Of a DNA stretch of 64,000 nt, positions 11,143 to 22,029 are shown one piece after another. This DNA is from Epichloe hybrida (lineage: Eukaryota; Ascomycota; Sordariomycetes; Hypocreales; Clavicipitaceae). The notes beneath the pieces were generated by a model that made no database searches, was not told the DNA's origin, and saw only the letters and a program-made list of their open reading frames with translations. Within the stretch, counting starts at the first letter, position 1. Every line of letters starts with the position of its first letter. The stretch spans positions 2,108,001-2,172,000 of the forward strand of contig JAFEKR010000009.1 of NCBI GenBank assembly GCA_019022495.1. Direction: 5' to 3'. The position numbers and the translations under genes were made by a program.

Positions 11143-12220
11143 TCAAGTCTCATCAGTAGACTCAGTACTCTGCAGCTCGTGATACAGTTTTTCCGTCCAA
11201 TCGAACACGTTGTCGTATTGGAAGCCTTGCGCTACGAATAGGTTGTTGAATAGTCTGAGAAGGTACGCGTAATCCGGCTTATTGGCATGCTGAAGTGACC
11301 GAGTGTACAACATGTACGTGGCAAATTCGTCTGGTAGCCCTTTGCAAAGATCGTCTATTGTTGTACTCATTTTCTTTTGTTTGATTAACTCCGTTCGTTC
11401 CTTATCAGTCGATGCCTTTAAGCCCTGCCACGGCAGCGAGCCACGGGCGAAGTACAGAAGTACGTAGCCTAAAGATTCTAGATCATCGCCTCTAGATTGT
11501 TCTACTTTCTATTAATATATGAGCGTTGTAATTGATGGAATGCAACCTACCAAGTCCCTCGTGATTATTGAGGCTGGCATACCGAGCAGTGCCTCCAAAT
11601 GGTCGGTCGTCCCGTATTCCATGCCCCTCAGCTGCATCCATATTTCTTGCGAGGCCGAAATCAATCGTGTAAAGTATGTTGCCATTATTTCCAACTCCCA
11701 GGAGGAAATTGTCTGGTTTAATGTCACAGTGTAGATAACCCTTGTTGTGAATGTGCTGAATTCGATGAATAGCTTGCTCGGCAATAAGAAGGACCGTCTT
11801 GAGAGAAAATTGCCGATCGCAGTAATTGAAGAGGTCTTCCAGAGATGGTCCTAGAAGTTCGTGCACTAAAACATAGAAGTCACCTTCTTGGCCAAACCAC
11901 CAGACTCGTGGTATACCAACGGCGCCAGACAATTTAGCATATGTCTTGGCTTCATATTCAAGTGCCTCAGGGCCGTCTCGTATAGGTGTGAGTTTGATCG
12001 CGATCTCTTCTTTTGTCTCGGTATCGAGCCCTATTTTACCCACATCAGCTCCGAGCAGACATGATGGGAAAGAGAAACGTACCAGCGTAGACAAGACCAA
12101 AGCCTCCTTCTCCAATCCTGCGATCGACACGGTATCTTCTGTTGACAAGGATATCCTGTAATGAAACTCATGTGAGATGGCTTTCGCATAGGTATTGACG
12201 GACAAACTTCGTACCTTCAT
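11143..12220 (-). CDS. CK1-like serine/threonine protein kinase
   Basis: Four exons fit: 12220-12215, 12155-12083, 12030-11551 and 11501-11143, with introns of 59, 52 and 49 bp. They join in one frame of 306 codons. Visible kinase elements: glycine loop [14 protein letters not shown]-binding Lys in IAIKL, catalytic loop CDIKPDNF, metal-binding DFG in IDFGLA, and the casein kinase I hallmark [13 protein letters not shown]. The catalytic loop reads His-Cys-Asp instead of His-Arg-Asp, so it is a non-RD kinase; Asp and Asn are kept, so activity is plausible. The protein is short (305 aa), with little beyond the kinase fold. The first exon of only six bases is inferred from the good splice sites and the frame. 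It is divergent from the DUF7924 gene across about 400 bp. Confidence 0.85.
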
Positions 12221-12624
12221 CACGGCACGATTGGTGTCATGGCAAGGCAATTAACAAGAGAGTACGGAGTACATGGAATTGAGAAGCAAAGCCGCGGGGG
12301 AAGGAAGAGGGGGTTGCCAAAAATAGGTTAGCGCGATAACGGGCGGGGCCGAGTTGAATCTCAACCAACCATTTTGCAAGTGCGCACATTTGTCCATTCC
12401 GTTGAACTCCGCGTTTCAACGAAGCAGCTTTGCATTCACGATCCTGCACGCAGGATACCTTGCACATTCCCGCCAGGCGGCTAATGGTTGGCCAACCATG
12501 TTCCTTCTGCAAAACCACTCCCCCCTCATTGGAACACGATGCGCTCTCACCGAATAGTGCTGTTTGCGGATGACTCCCCTGGCGCCTCTTAAGGCGGCCG
12601 CCGACCACGACCTTGGCCGTGGCT
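12221..12624. promoter_or_regulatory. Shared divergent promoter with a 16-bp perfect palindrome
   Basis: The region separates the CK1 gene (-) from the DUF7924 gene (+). It contains the perfect palindrome ATGGTTGGCCAACCAT at 12484-12499 and a related half-site (AACCAACCAT) near 12362. A NotI-like GC-rich palindrome lies near 12596. The 16-bp palindrome is a candidate binding site for a dimeric regulator; this is inference from symmetry only. Confidence 0.4.
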
Positions 12625-14356
12625 ATGCTTCTCGTCAGTCAATCTTTCCCATCGCCATCACCCATGGCGAGTAAACAAATTCGCAAACGACGGATCGGAA
12701 ACGACATCGCGCAAAACAATCACCCCGCAAAGAAGCGTAAATCGACAAGTACTCAAGTTGTCGCTCCTAAATTCCCCCCAGCTTTTTACGACGAACTATC
12801 CGAGATACCCCTGACACTCAACGTCCTGCTGGAGTTGGATCAGAGGAACGACGCAGCAGCAAAAACAGAAAAACGAACCAGCTCCGTGGATACACTGCCC
12901 AAGGATCTCCCTCGATTTTCAAGACGCGGTGGTCCCGATCTGCAGCGCCTTAGAAACGTAAGACAGCACGACCAGTTCTATTTTACGACTAACTAACGTG
13001 CATTAGTTTTCAAGCAAGACACGAAACCCTTCAATAATGGAAAATACTCGGTCTAGTTCTAGAAGTCGAAGAACTCAATCAACGAGAGCGACAAGTGTGA
13101 CTTCTAGAAGCGGCTCATCGAGGTATGGGAAGGAATTTGAACAACACCTTCGAGACCACGGTGTATATATGAACAACCGCAAATCCAAACCATTGAACAC
13201 AGAGGAAGCAAGGGCCAGGTTGGGACAGAGCCGCGCGTCCTTGTCCCCGTCACAATTCACAGCGGAACAGTTCGAGACATTCCAGAGGAAAAACGAAGAT
13301 GTTGTATTCGAATCTGATGTCATGGCCGATGTCATTCCCATTATCTGTGGAAGTTGTCGCATTCCTAGCAAGCAGAATGTTCTTTTCACTGAATTTGCAC
13401 CTCTAACCACTAGCAACGCCGTGAGACCAAAGCCAGATCACTTTGATGGCGCTGATCTTGAGGACCTTGATGTGGAGGTAAGAAACGACAGCGAGGTCAA
13501 GGAAAAAGTTATTCCTACGAAGCACCCCAGTGTTCCAGTGGCAGCAAATTTCTTCATAGAGGCTAAAGGACCCGACGGGAATGCGTCGGTTGCACATAGG
13601 CAGGCATGCTACGACGGAGCATATGGCGCTCGTGCTATGCACGCTCTACAGAATTATGGAAAGTCCCAGCCAGAATATGACGGGAATGCTTATACCTACA
13701 GCTCAACGTATCATCCCGCTACCGGCACACTTCAACTGTATGCTCACCATGTCACGGCTCCGAGCCCTACTGGGGAGCGGCAGGAGTACCACATGACTCC
13801 AACAGGGGCCTACGCTCTAACACATAACCGGGAATCGTTTGTCCAAGGGGCCGCCGCATTTCGAAACGCTCGGGATTCAGCAAGGCGCCATCGAGACCAC
13901 TTTATTGAGGCCGCGAATTCGCGTCACCTGGGTCGAGGAGTTCGGCAGCAGGACGAGGATTGGCAAGATGCACATGATTCTCTCCAGGTACAAATCACCG
14001 ATGCCTGCGACCATAGCCCTGGAAACGATCCGAGGACATCCGATGCATTGCAGTCTTCGCAGACTGACGATGAGACTCTAAATTCGAGCCAAGCACGAAG
14101 TATATTGGGGAACGAAGACCCATCCTTGAGTTATGCAACAAGTCTCACATCTAGCCTTGGCAATGAACCGATTTCTCCATCTAAACGCGCCAGAAATCTT
14201 AGTTCACCGGACAATTCTGGGGGCCGGCGTTCCTCCAAGAGCCGTGCGCGTGTTCCCATGGATCAGCTAGCGGCGAAGGGGCCAAACGCAAGGGAATTGT
14301 CTCAATCTTCCAATCCTGGAATAGGAATACAACTAGGAACAGAGTCACAAATATAG
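12625..14356 (+). CDS. DUF7924-family protein, possible PD-(D/E)XK nuclease fold
   Basis: Two exons, 12625-12957 and 13007-14356, are joined by a 49-bp intron with a clear GACTAAC branch point; the frame is continuous. ATG 12664 (MASKQIRKRR) is an alternative start. The N-terminus is basic with nuclear-localisation-like Lys/Arg runs, followed by a Ser/Arg-rich stretch. The conserved core has a Pro-Asp in KPDHFDG (near 13431), then FFIEAKGPDGNASVAHRQA (about 13546-13605) and a YDGAYGARAMHALQNYG block typical of DUF7924. The Asp plus Glu-x-Lys arrangement resembles a PD-(D/E)XK active site (inference). The C-terminal third is low-complexity, Ser-rich. The gene is intact and well formed; function is unknown. 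Such proteins are numerous in fungal accessory regions. Confidence 0.8.
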
Positions 14357-15282
14357 TGCCACATTTTGAGGTCATAGTGTTAGCAGACTACGTTGACATT
14401 GGACATGTTACTCAGCTATCCTTTGATACAAGGCAAGGTCTGCCAGTGGTTTCATTTGTCCCTTGACTCTAATTATCATGCCAGATTGTGTGGTGGACGC
14501 ATCACACGGTTGTAATACCTTTCACAAATGCGACCCTTCTCAACTTCCTCACTCCATGAAAGGGGAAAAATCACACAGACGCCGCCATCACCTGTAGCCA
14601 CAGTTGAGTATGTAGTCCTATCACATCACGGGTTAGGATTTCCCTCGGTGCACCTCGTTTCAAGCATTTGTTGCACGACAGAAAGGCGGCGGCGCTCGAG
14701 ACTCAAGCCGCCACACTTGCCTTCCGGAGAGCACGTGCTGGCCCCAAACATATCAAGGATGGCTGCTATGCCCGGTCGCGCGAGTCGTCCACTTCCTATT
14801 TTGCTAGAATGAAGAAACGACATGTCCGATACACTATTCTAAGGCTCACTTGGCAGATGGCACGACGACCGGCCTTGAGCGATGGTGATGAGCAGCTAGG
14901 CCAAACAGCCAAAAACGGAGTGCGCAACGGTAATAGTAGCTGCGATAAATAAGCATCTATGCTTAACGGGTGGGACCACTAATTAATCTATTAACCCAAC
15001 GTGGATCCACGCTAGCAGACTAACTCCACGCACTTGTGGCAGGGATAGTTTTGCTCTCTCAAGCCAACGGGCGGAAGTCTGATTACCAAAATTGTTAAGT
15101 CAAGTTCTCTGCTGTGCTAGTGTGTCACACGCCCCCTAAGTGAATAACTGGTTTCAAGCCTTGTTGCTGCGCAACGGTGTCTCCACACTTGAACAGATAA
15201 ACCCCGGATTTTAAGGAGGTCCTGACCCAGTCCAAGTCTCGAGTTCCATTATTCTCCATTATTCATTACCCATTTCCGTCCC
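14357..15282. other. Intergenic, no supported gene
   Basis: Short frames exist (14528-14812 and 14668-14952) but overlap in different frames, have no recognisable similarity and lack splice support. A 12-bp palindrome CGTGGATCCACG lies near 15000. The last 100 bp are the pyrimidine-rich leader of the Aurora kinase gene. Confidence 0.4.
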
Positions 15283-16503
15283 ATGTTGAAACAAAAAATG
15301 GCAACTCGTAGCATTGAGGCTCACCTTCAGCAGCTGTCTATCAGCGACGCTGCCAGTCAGAATTGCATAGCAAAGGTAATTCCATGACATAATTTCTACA
15401 AAACATCTGCCCTGAATCTAATTCAGGATAGATAAAGGTCAGTTCAGCAGTGGTAGCGTTCAATACTTCGACTACACCAAAGCTCCCGAAAGCCGTCCTA
15501 CAATGCCAGAAAAAGGAAACCGCTTCGACGACCGCCCGCCAGACGCTGCTCTCAAAACCGCCAAATCGAAACAATTCCGGGGTCGACGCGCATGGGAAAC
15601 CCGCAATGGAAGACGGACTTGCACGTCTCGTCAAACAGCCTGCTACAAATATGTTGCACCTAGGAATGTTCGAGATTGGCAAACCGCTGGGCAAGGGCAA
15701 GTTTGGCCGTGTGTACTTGGCACGCGAGCGCAGCAGTGGTTTTGTATGCGCATTAAAGGTTCTGCACAAGAACGAGTTGCAACAAAGCCGCGTCGAGAAG
15801 CAGGTGCAGCGCGAGATTGAAATTCAAAGCAATCTGAGACATCCTAATATTCTACGGTTATATGGTCATTTTCACGATGGAAGGCGCATTTTCCTTATTC
15901 TCGAATTCGCCGGTCGCGGCGAGTTGTACAAGCATCTACGCAAAGCGAACAGATTTTCCGAACCAAGAGCGGCACATTATGTGGCACAGATGGCAAGCGC
16001 ATTGCGTTACTTGCATCGCAAGCATGTGATCCACCGCGACATTAAACCTGAGAACATCCTTATCGGTATTCATGGAGAGATCAAGATCTCCGATTTCGGT
16101 TGGAGCGTGCATGCACCTGGTAGTCGCCGAAGGACTTACTGCGGAACACTCGACTATCTGCCGCCGGAAATGGTGTCCGCCGTGAACCCGGATAATTCGT
16201 ACGACGGCAGAGTTGACTTGTGGGCTCTCGGCGTACTGACGTATGAATTTCTGGTTGGCGAGGCACCGTTCGAAGACACACCCGCCATGACCTGCAGAAG
16301 AATTGCCCGGGCAGATATGGAGATACCTTCGTTTCTCAGCGGTGAGGCCACGGCTTTCATCAAGGGCGTAAGCATCCGCGAACCCTCCCGACAATCCTGC
16401 AAAGTACTTACACTGTTTTTAGTTGCTTGTAGTGAATCCCGAAAATCGGCTAAAGCTAGAACAAGTCCAACAACACCCTTGGATTCTGAAGCATTGTCGA
16501 TAA
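15283..16503 (+). CDS. Aurora-family mitotic serine/threonine kinase
   Basis: Three exons fit: 15283-15375, 15438-16367 and 16423-16503, giving 368 codons in frame. The kinase domain has the glycine loop [15 protein letters not shown]-equivalent Lys in CALKVL, catalytic [15 protein letters not shown] in [11 protein letters not shown], and the Aurora activation segment [16 protein letters not shown] with its phosphorylatable Thr. The last exon supplies the C-lobe ending HPWILKHCR, as in Ipl1/Aurora. Without the second intron the frame reads into a false tail, so naive ORF calls extend wrongly to about 16,697. Role in the family: chromosome segregation within the chromosomal passenger complex. 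ATG 15298 is an alternative start. The first intron uses an AAG acceptor and is the least certain junction. Confidence 0.88.
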
Positions 16504-17430
16504 GAGTGAGACAGGTGGAAGATCAAGGAACCTTTAATGACCAATGTGAAAACATCATTCAGATTCAGATTCAGACGGAGTTTGGTGTTTCAAGTACCTC
16601 TGATTCCTCAATTGTACTCCAGGTCGATTCGGCTCTCCCACATAGATTCCAAACATTGCATGTTTTCACGGCCAACCCAACCAATTGCAAGCAGTAGCCG
16701 CGTGAGATGGTGCATATCTGCGAAGTGAAAGATGGTTTGTGCGATATGCTCAAGGCAATGCCTCTTGACGAACCTGTCAGCTCACCTTCAAAAGCGCAAC
16801 ATCTTCCATCGCAAGTCGCCTCTTGTTGGCGTGGGAAGCACGCAATGTTAGACGTGAATTATTGCTGGGCTCTGGATCAGTAAGTCCAAGTCTCAAAAGT
16901 GGCTAGTTTTTTTCGCTGTGACAACGATTTGTCTGGCATTGTGAGCGACAATCTGCTGTCCCCCCGCAATAGCAGCATTGCATATACGGGTGAGTCGTGA
17001 AGATGGCGTCAAGATCAACCGGCCGCGCACTGGTGAGGCGTTTTATCTCCCCGGGCACCTTTTTCTCCCAGAAGGGCTGCGCGAGCGCTCTGAGCTCATG
17101 TTGGAGGCGTACGTCCGTGAAGACGCCGAGATCAAAAAGATCAGCTCACATGGGTAAGAAGGTGTAATTTCTCAATAATTGCATGCCAAGAAAGTATGAC
17201 CAAGGAAGGTGGAGGCAGTTACAGCAGTCCCTGTTAGTGTGCAAGGTTTAAAAAGTAATTATTGCATGGTGCGTTCCGCGACGCGACCGCGCGACCGCGC
17301 ATCGGATCTCGGCGCCGTTCGTTACTTGCTCTCGTCGGCCTGGAATAGTTTCGTCCATATTGGCGTATTTTCTCGTCCGCGAAGGGGAGCCTCTAATCTA
17401 GCACAGCACGTGTTATTTACTACCCATCAA
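16504..17430 (+). other. Intergenic with possible unassigned exons
   Basis: A frame from ATG 16708 ends near 16885 at a GTAAGT-like site, and a second coding-looking stretch (about 16978-17156, with REDGVKINRPRTGEAFYLPGH in one frame) follows a possible acceptor. The two do not join in phase with any site I could find. They could be exons of an unrecognised gene or remnants; no function is assigned. Confidence 0.25.
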
Positions 17431-18042
17431 ATGTCAGTCAACAACGAGGACCGTCTCCCTCCGATGTCTCAGTCCCATTTCTCCAAGTTTGACAATTTTA
17501 CACCCGATGACGACGCGTCATTCGACCATGAGTTTGCCCGCCTCGCGTCGTCCCAAAGCTGGGTGCCTGGCTCCCAGGTATACACTGAGGAGCGCACGAT
17601 TGCAATGCGACAGGAGTTGAAACTGCATTACTTTTCTTCTCAATTGCCCCCGCTAGGCGATGTCAGCCAAGACCTCACCGAGGAACAGAAACTCGAGGGA
17701 TATCAAGGCCTATGCCGTGAGGTTCGTATACCTCCGAGCGACTCCATCGCCGAATGCAAGAGGCAGTTGAAGAATACGCTTGTTAATATCGTAGACCTGA
17801 TCGACGCACGACGGATGCGCAAGGAGGTCAAGGTTTGGCATAATTTCAAAGAGTTCCGCGACTACACTCTCCAGGATGAACACAGGATCAGTATGGACGA
17901 AGCGAAAAAGGATGGGGGGTACCTGGCATCATTGCTGCAGCGCCTCCGGGGGCCAAAGTCGTGCAGAAGAAAAGTCAAGAGGAGGGATGGCCGAGGTCCT
18001 GGAGTGATTTCAGGGCGTGTGCTTAAGGAACGACCTTCGTGA
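17431..18042 (+). CDS. Conserved fungal hypothetical protein
   Basis: The start at 17431 (MSVNNEDRLPPMSQ) is preferred because the upstream part of the open frame is Arg-rich and not protein-like. About 203 residues. It has an acidic segment (FDNFTPDDDASFDHEFARLASSQ), a central helix-rich part (YQGLCREVRIPPSDSIAECK) and a C-terminal basic tail after GGYLASLLQRLRGP. I recall this pattern from a family of small uncharacterised proteins common in ascomycetes; no function is known to me. No signal peptide or membrane segment. The frame is undisturbed. A decayed LTR fragment lies just downstream. Confidence 0.7.
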   Translation: MSVNNEDRLPPMSQSHFSKFDNFTPDDDASFDHEFARLASSQSWVPGSQVYTEERTIAMRQELKLHYFSSQLPPLGDVSQDLTEEQKLEGYQGLCREVRIPPSDSIAECKRQLKNTLVNIVDLIDARRMRKEVKVWHNFKEFRDYTLQDEHRISMDEAKKDGGYLASLLQRLRGPKSCRRKVKRRDGRGPGVISGRVLKERPS

Positions 18043-18189
18043 GCTAGACAAGCTCTTTGTTGACCTTCCGGCCCAGATTGCCGCCGAATTGTCTTCTTCG
18101 GCCGATGGAAAACACAAGAATGGGACGAGAGGAATTTCAGAAGTCAGGCAGAATACACTGATTTTAGCTGTCAAGGGAGGTAGGTGGTG

Positions 18190-18443
18190 GCAAAGAGCGA
18201 TAAAAAGAGAAGATCATGTTGGAATTGCTATCTAGGAATTCCGAATCCAACAGAGGGAAAAAGAAAGCTATTATAAGCTTCAAATCTATCCACAAATGAA
18301 TCCAGGTCTTCAAACGAAGCCTACAATAAAACGTGATAATAAACGCAATGCGAAAAGCTGTATCGTCAAACGAAGAGGGGGAGACAAGAGTGGTGGTGCC
18401 TTAGATATGAGGCTGTGATGTGAGGCTGTGAATATCCTTAACA
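18190..18443 (-). mobile_element. LTR fragment of a copia-like retrotransposon (not RIP-degraded copy)
   Basis: The reverse complement, starting TGTTAAGGATATTCACAGCC at 18443, aligns along about 250 bp with 31,555-31,800, the left terminus of the AT-rich retroelement block. Many differences are C in this copy and T in the other (or G against A), as RIP would produce. Shared landmarks include a CTTGTC-like core, a GCTTATAA stretch and ATTCCTAGATAG. A 12-bp tandem duplication (GAGGCTGTGATGT-like) lies near 18410. No internal coding region is attached, so it is a solo LTR or a truncated end. Confidence 0.6.
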
Positions 18444-18509
18444 TTAGCGATCATTCGATTTATTAGAAGATTTCATCTAGCCACGTCTAACTCATCTTGC
18501 TAAGTTCGC

Positions 18510-21212
18510 CTACCTACTTTGCACCATGAAATTTTCCAGCCTAGCACTCATTTGAAAGGCTCGCACCCCAATTGCGCCTGTTATGAAAACATGGTCTCGG
18601 ACACTAATCTTGGGCGTGCTCATGTTTTCCACAAATACCTCTATCAATTCGCCAGTAGCTTGAACCTTCATGTGATACTTTGTGTTAGCAAACACGGGCA
18701 TTTGCACGCGCTGGAGGGTTGTCCAGCCTCCATCTGCACGACCAAGAACAAGCCACCCGGAAACATCGATCCCGGCGTAGTAGCCGTGATAAGTGTCTGC
18801 ACCGCTGCCTAATTTCTTGGCGCGAAAAATTAGCCCGGCGTTGCCGCTGTTCTTCTTAGTAAGCGTGATATCTGTTTGCAAGATGAAGTCTTTGATCGTG
18901 GTGTCGTAAATGGCTTTGCCACTGTTTGCCTCACTGACGAGAAGCTCACCCGAGCCAGATTTGAAATCTCCGTCAAAAGACTTCCAACCAACCATGTTCT
19001 TGTTGTCAAACTTTTCCAAGATGACAGGTTGGACCATGAAGCTGTTCACTCGCGCGCCGGTCCTGAAGACTCGGACACCAGCTGATCCTGCTTTGAATGT
19101 ACTGTCCCTGAAACTGATCTTCGGGGTCTTGGCATCATCCACAAACACTTCGATCAGGTCCCCCACTGCTCGGACTTTCATGGCATGCATCTCGTTGGCT
19201 GCAATATCGGCGTTCGCCGTTGCCAAATGTCGCCAGGTACCATCAGAACGACCAAGGATAACTCTCCCCCCCGTGTCAATGCCAGCATAATAGCCGTGGT
19301 ACGCATCAGGACCATGTCCCAGGTCGGTAGCGCGGAAAATTACGCCAGCATTGCCGTCGCTAATCTTCGTGAGCGCTATATTCGCTTCTAGGACAAAGTC
19401 CCGAAACGACGCGACGTACACCGTTTTCCCACTAGACGTATCGCTGGCAACCATTTCAGAAGACTTGACATCGAATTTGCCGTCATAGGTCTTCCAGTTC
19501 GCCAAATTGGTGGCAAAGTCGTCGGATACAGCCAAAGACACTGCAAAGTTAGCCACCGTGGCGCCGGTCCGAAAAACTCGCACTCCAGCCGAGCCTCTCT
19601 TGAAGGTTCCGTCTGTAAGGCTTATCTGGGGGTTCTTCATATCCTCGACGAAGACATTAATCAAGTCTCCATAGCCTGAACTCTGATGTGGTACATTTGG
19701 TTAGCACTGATGGAAACTTGAGAACTGCCAAGAGGGTTCCAAGTTCCGTCAGCTCGTCCAAGAAGGACTTTTCCGGCAGTGGTGATGCCAACATAGTAGC
19801 CGTGGTAGGCGTCAGGCCCATTTCCGAGCTCAGTGGCGCGGAAAACAAGACCGCCGTTACCGTCACCGTTTTTAGACAGTGCTACATTAGCATCTAATGT
19901 AAAGTCGTCGAATAGTGCGTCATAAACCGCCTTGCCGCTGTTAGTGTCGCCCACAGTGAGTTTATTCGATGTTCCGCGGAATGTTCCGTCAAAAACCTTC
20001 CACCCAACCATGTTCTTGTCAAAATTTTCAGGGACGACTGACGTGGAAAGCGGGACTTTCTCGTCACATTTGCCGAAAAGAGGCTGGCTAGTATGGTCGG
20101 TCAGTGCTATGTTGGTGTTTACTTCGAGGAACAAAACGTTCAAATTGAGGTGATAGCGCTCATGTACTTACCATCCTAGGCCGCAATCAGATGGAAGACT
20201 TCCGCAACGGCCGTCCTTATTACAACAATTTCCATACACGACACCGCAAGTGTAGGCGTTTTGACCACCGCAGCTACCGTCAGTAGTGTTTCCAGATGTC
20301 CAAGGAAGAGCGCTCTCGCTAGCTGGCGGACCAGAAACAGTTGTGCAATTTCCAAAGACGCAGTCGTCAGGTCGGCAGAAGGCTTCGCCTCGGCCACACT
20401 CACCCTTCAGGTTGCAACAATCGCCCCAATGTCCGCCGCAACGCCGATTGCCATGCTCGGGGCCGCATTTACCATCTGTGCTGAATACTTGGTGGCCGGG
20501 GCAATCTCCTTCGTAGCAGATACCAGGGGCACAGTCTTCACTATAAGCAGCGAATTCGGGTCTTGTAAGCATGGGCACCTCCAAGTTGCCTTTGGTGTAG
20601 GTGTCATGGCACACTTGATAGAAGTCTTGGTGGCACTCACTATGAATCACCGCATGTCCACGTCTGTGAATTACAACAGGGTTTTTCTGTGCCAGAACAT
20701 GTGGCATTGTTGTGTTGAGGACCGCACTTGCCGTTTTTCGCCCTGAGTGGCTCGATCTCTAGCCTCATAGTTTTCGTTAGCTTTCCGGTCACCCTTTAGA
20801 ATACAGCAAAGGGGAATGACTAACCTCCCTCCAGGCAGTACAACGTCAAAGGCTTAATGTTTCCACAGTCGGGATCAATCTCGGGATTTAGAAACAAGAA
20901 CTCCTCGACTGTAATATCACCTCTCTCTGCCATTTCCGTACATGTGTAGTAGTTGACTTGTTCAAGGGTATGTGAGTGCTCATAGCAGACGAGATCACCT
21001 GCTTGAGGACCATCTGGACCAAATTGGTGAGGAATCAAAAGTGTTGGTAGAGGCGGCCGGCTTGTCTGTGCGGCCGCTTCCAAACCACGGCCCTCAATAC
21101 CCCCCCATGTATGCGGCTGGCAATCATTTCTGGCCTGGGTCAGTCTTCCATGAGAGAGGAAACAAAGAACAACAGGAACAAGGGAGAGTAGGCGACTTCG
21201 TGAGCGGAACAT
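18510..21212 (-). pseudogene. Secreted LysM-CBM18(x3)-lectin-like repeat protein, one frameshift
   Basis: Exons 21212-20825, 20758-20641, 20540-20172 and 20087-18510 are joined by introns of 66, 100 and 84 bp. Order: signal peptide, one LysM-like module (about 21,000-20,830), three cysteine-rich hevein/CBM18 modules (GKCGP..., DGKCGP... and DGSCGG... starts), then three repeats of about 165 residues. Each repeat has W-K-x-F/Y-D-G, GNAG-type Phe-Arg-Ala, YHGYY-x-GI and GVR-x-F motifs and resembles the concanavalin-like PF06439 (3-keto-disaccharide hydrolase/DUF1080) fold. The whole reading frame is consistent except at about 19,669-19,676, where one base appears missing: the first repeat runs into a stop, and the same repeat resumes at once in the next frame. 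Likely role: chitin and glucan binding at the cell wall. With a sequencing error it would be intact. Confidence 0.75.
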
Positions 21213-22029
21213 GACTTGGCTAGATTAATCATGAACAAGTGATTGAAATGCTGTAGGTTGGTTTTATCAATGGCAGAATACCTTCCTCGCTGGGCCTGAC
21301 TAAGTATTAAAAGGTTCTATTTCTTTTTCTTCTCATTCCGTTGGTTAACGCAAGCGTTTTGTCTATGGCTAACATAGGAAAAGGCTAATTGTCCCACTTG
21401 ACAAAAGGTTGCATCTCTTTCTTGACTGCTGGACGAATCATTGTTCTTTTTCTTTTTGAATAATACGAGATTGTATAGGACGGTGTAAAATTTTTCACTC
21501 AAGGCCGCTACTGCATGTACATGAAAAGCCGTTAGATTAGAACCAATCGTTTGATTAACGTCCATGGCCCCTGCTCTCGCGTACGGAATCTGCATATCTA
21601 CAAAGATAAGCTAGCCGAGTATGCGGCCCATGCATACGTCGGCGGTAGCGGCCTTTGAAGGGTCCAGAATGGGATTTTGTTGCCGTTCCATGAGGTCAAT
21701 TTGCGCCTCACGAGTCATACATACATACATGACAGTTAAGTGGATCACATGCTTACTCTAGCGCTGAAAAGTCTTCTAGCAATGCCTGCATATTTATGCA
21801 ATAGCTTCCAAGCTTGGAAAATCGCGGCGACGCTATACAATATTCTGACATGGGTTTCGCGTGTTTTCTCTCCATGTCAACATCTGCACCATACAAATAG
21901 CACGTCCAGCGAGCAGACTGCACCTTTCTCTTAATTTAATTTTTCTCGTTAGAATACCACACATGCGGCAGTACACGCCTCTTTCTTCGAAGTCCTATTC
22001 TCTCCCGGTTGGCACGTCTTGACTCGCCT
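21213..22029. other. Intergenic, no supported gene
   Basis: Divergent region between the LysM-CBM18 gene (-) and the small hypothetical gene (+). It holds a TACA/CATA microsatellite near 21,717-21,730 and a CTTTTTCTTTTT run near 21,446. Short frames have no similarity that I recognise. Confidence 0.4.

Noticed and set aside
14528..14952. Two overlapping 94-codon frames between DUF7924 and Aurora
   Set aside because: Both are in different frames of the same DNA without motifs; no decision for either can be supported.
16504..16697. Read-through extension of the Aurora kinase ORF
   Set aside because: Removing the intron 16368-16422 restores the standard C-lobe and a stop at 16503; the longer frame is an artefact.
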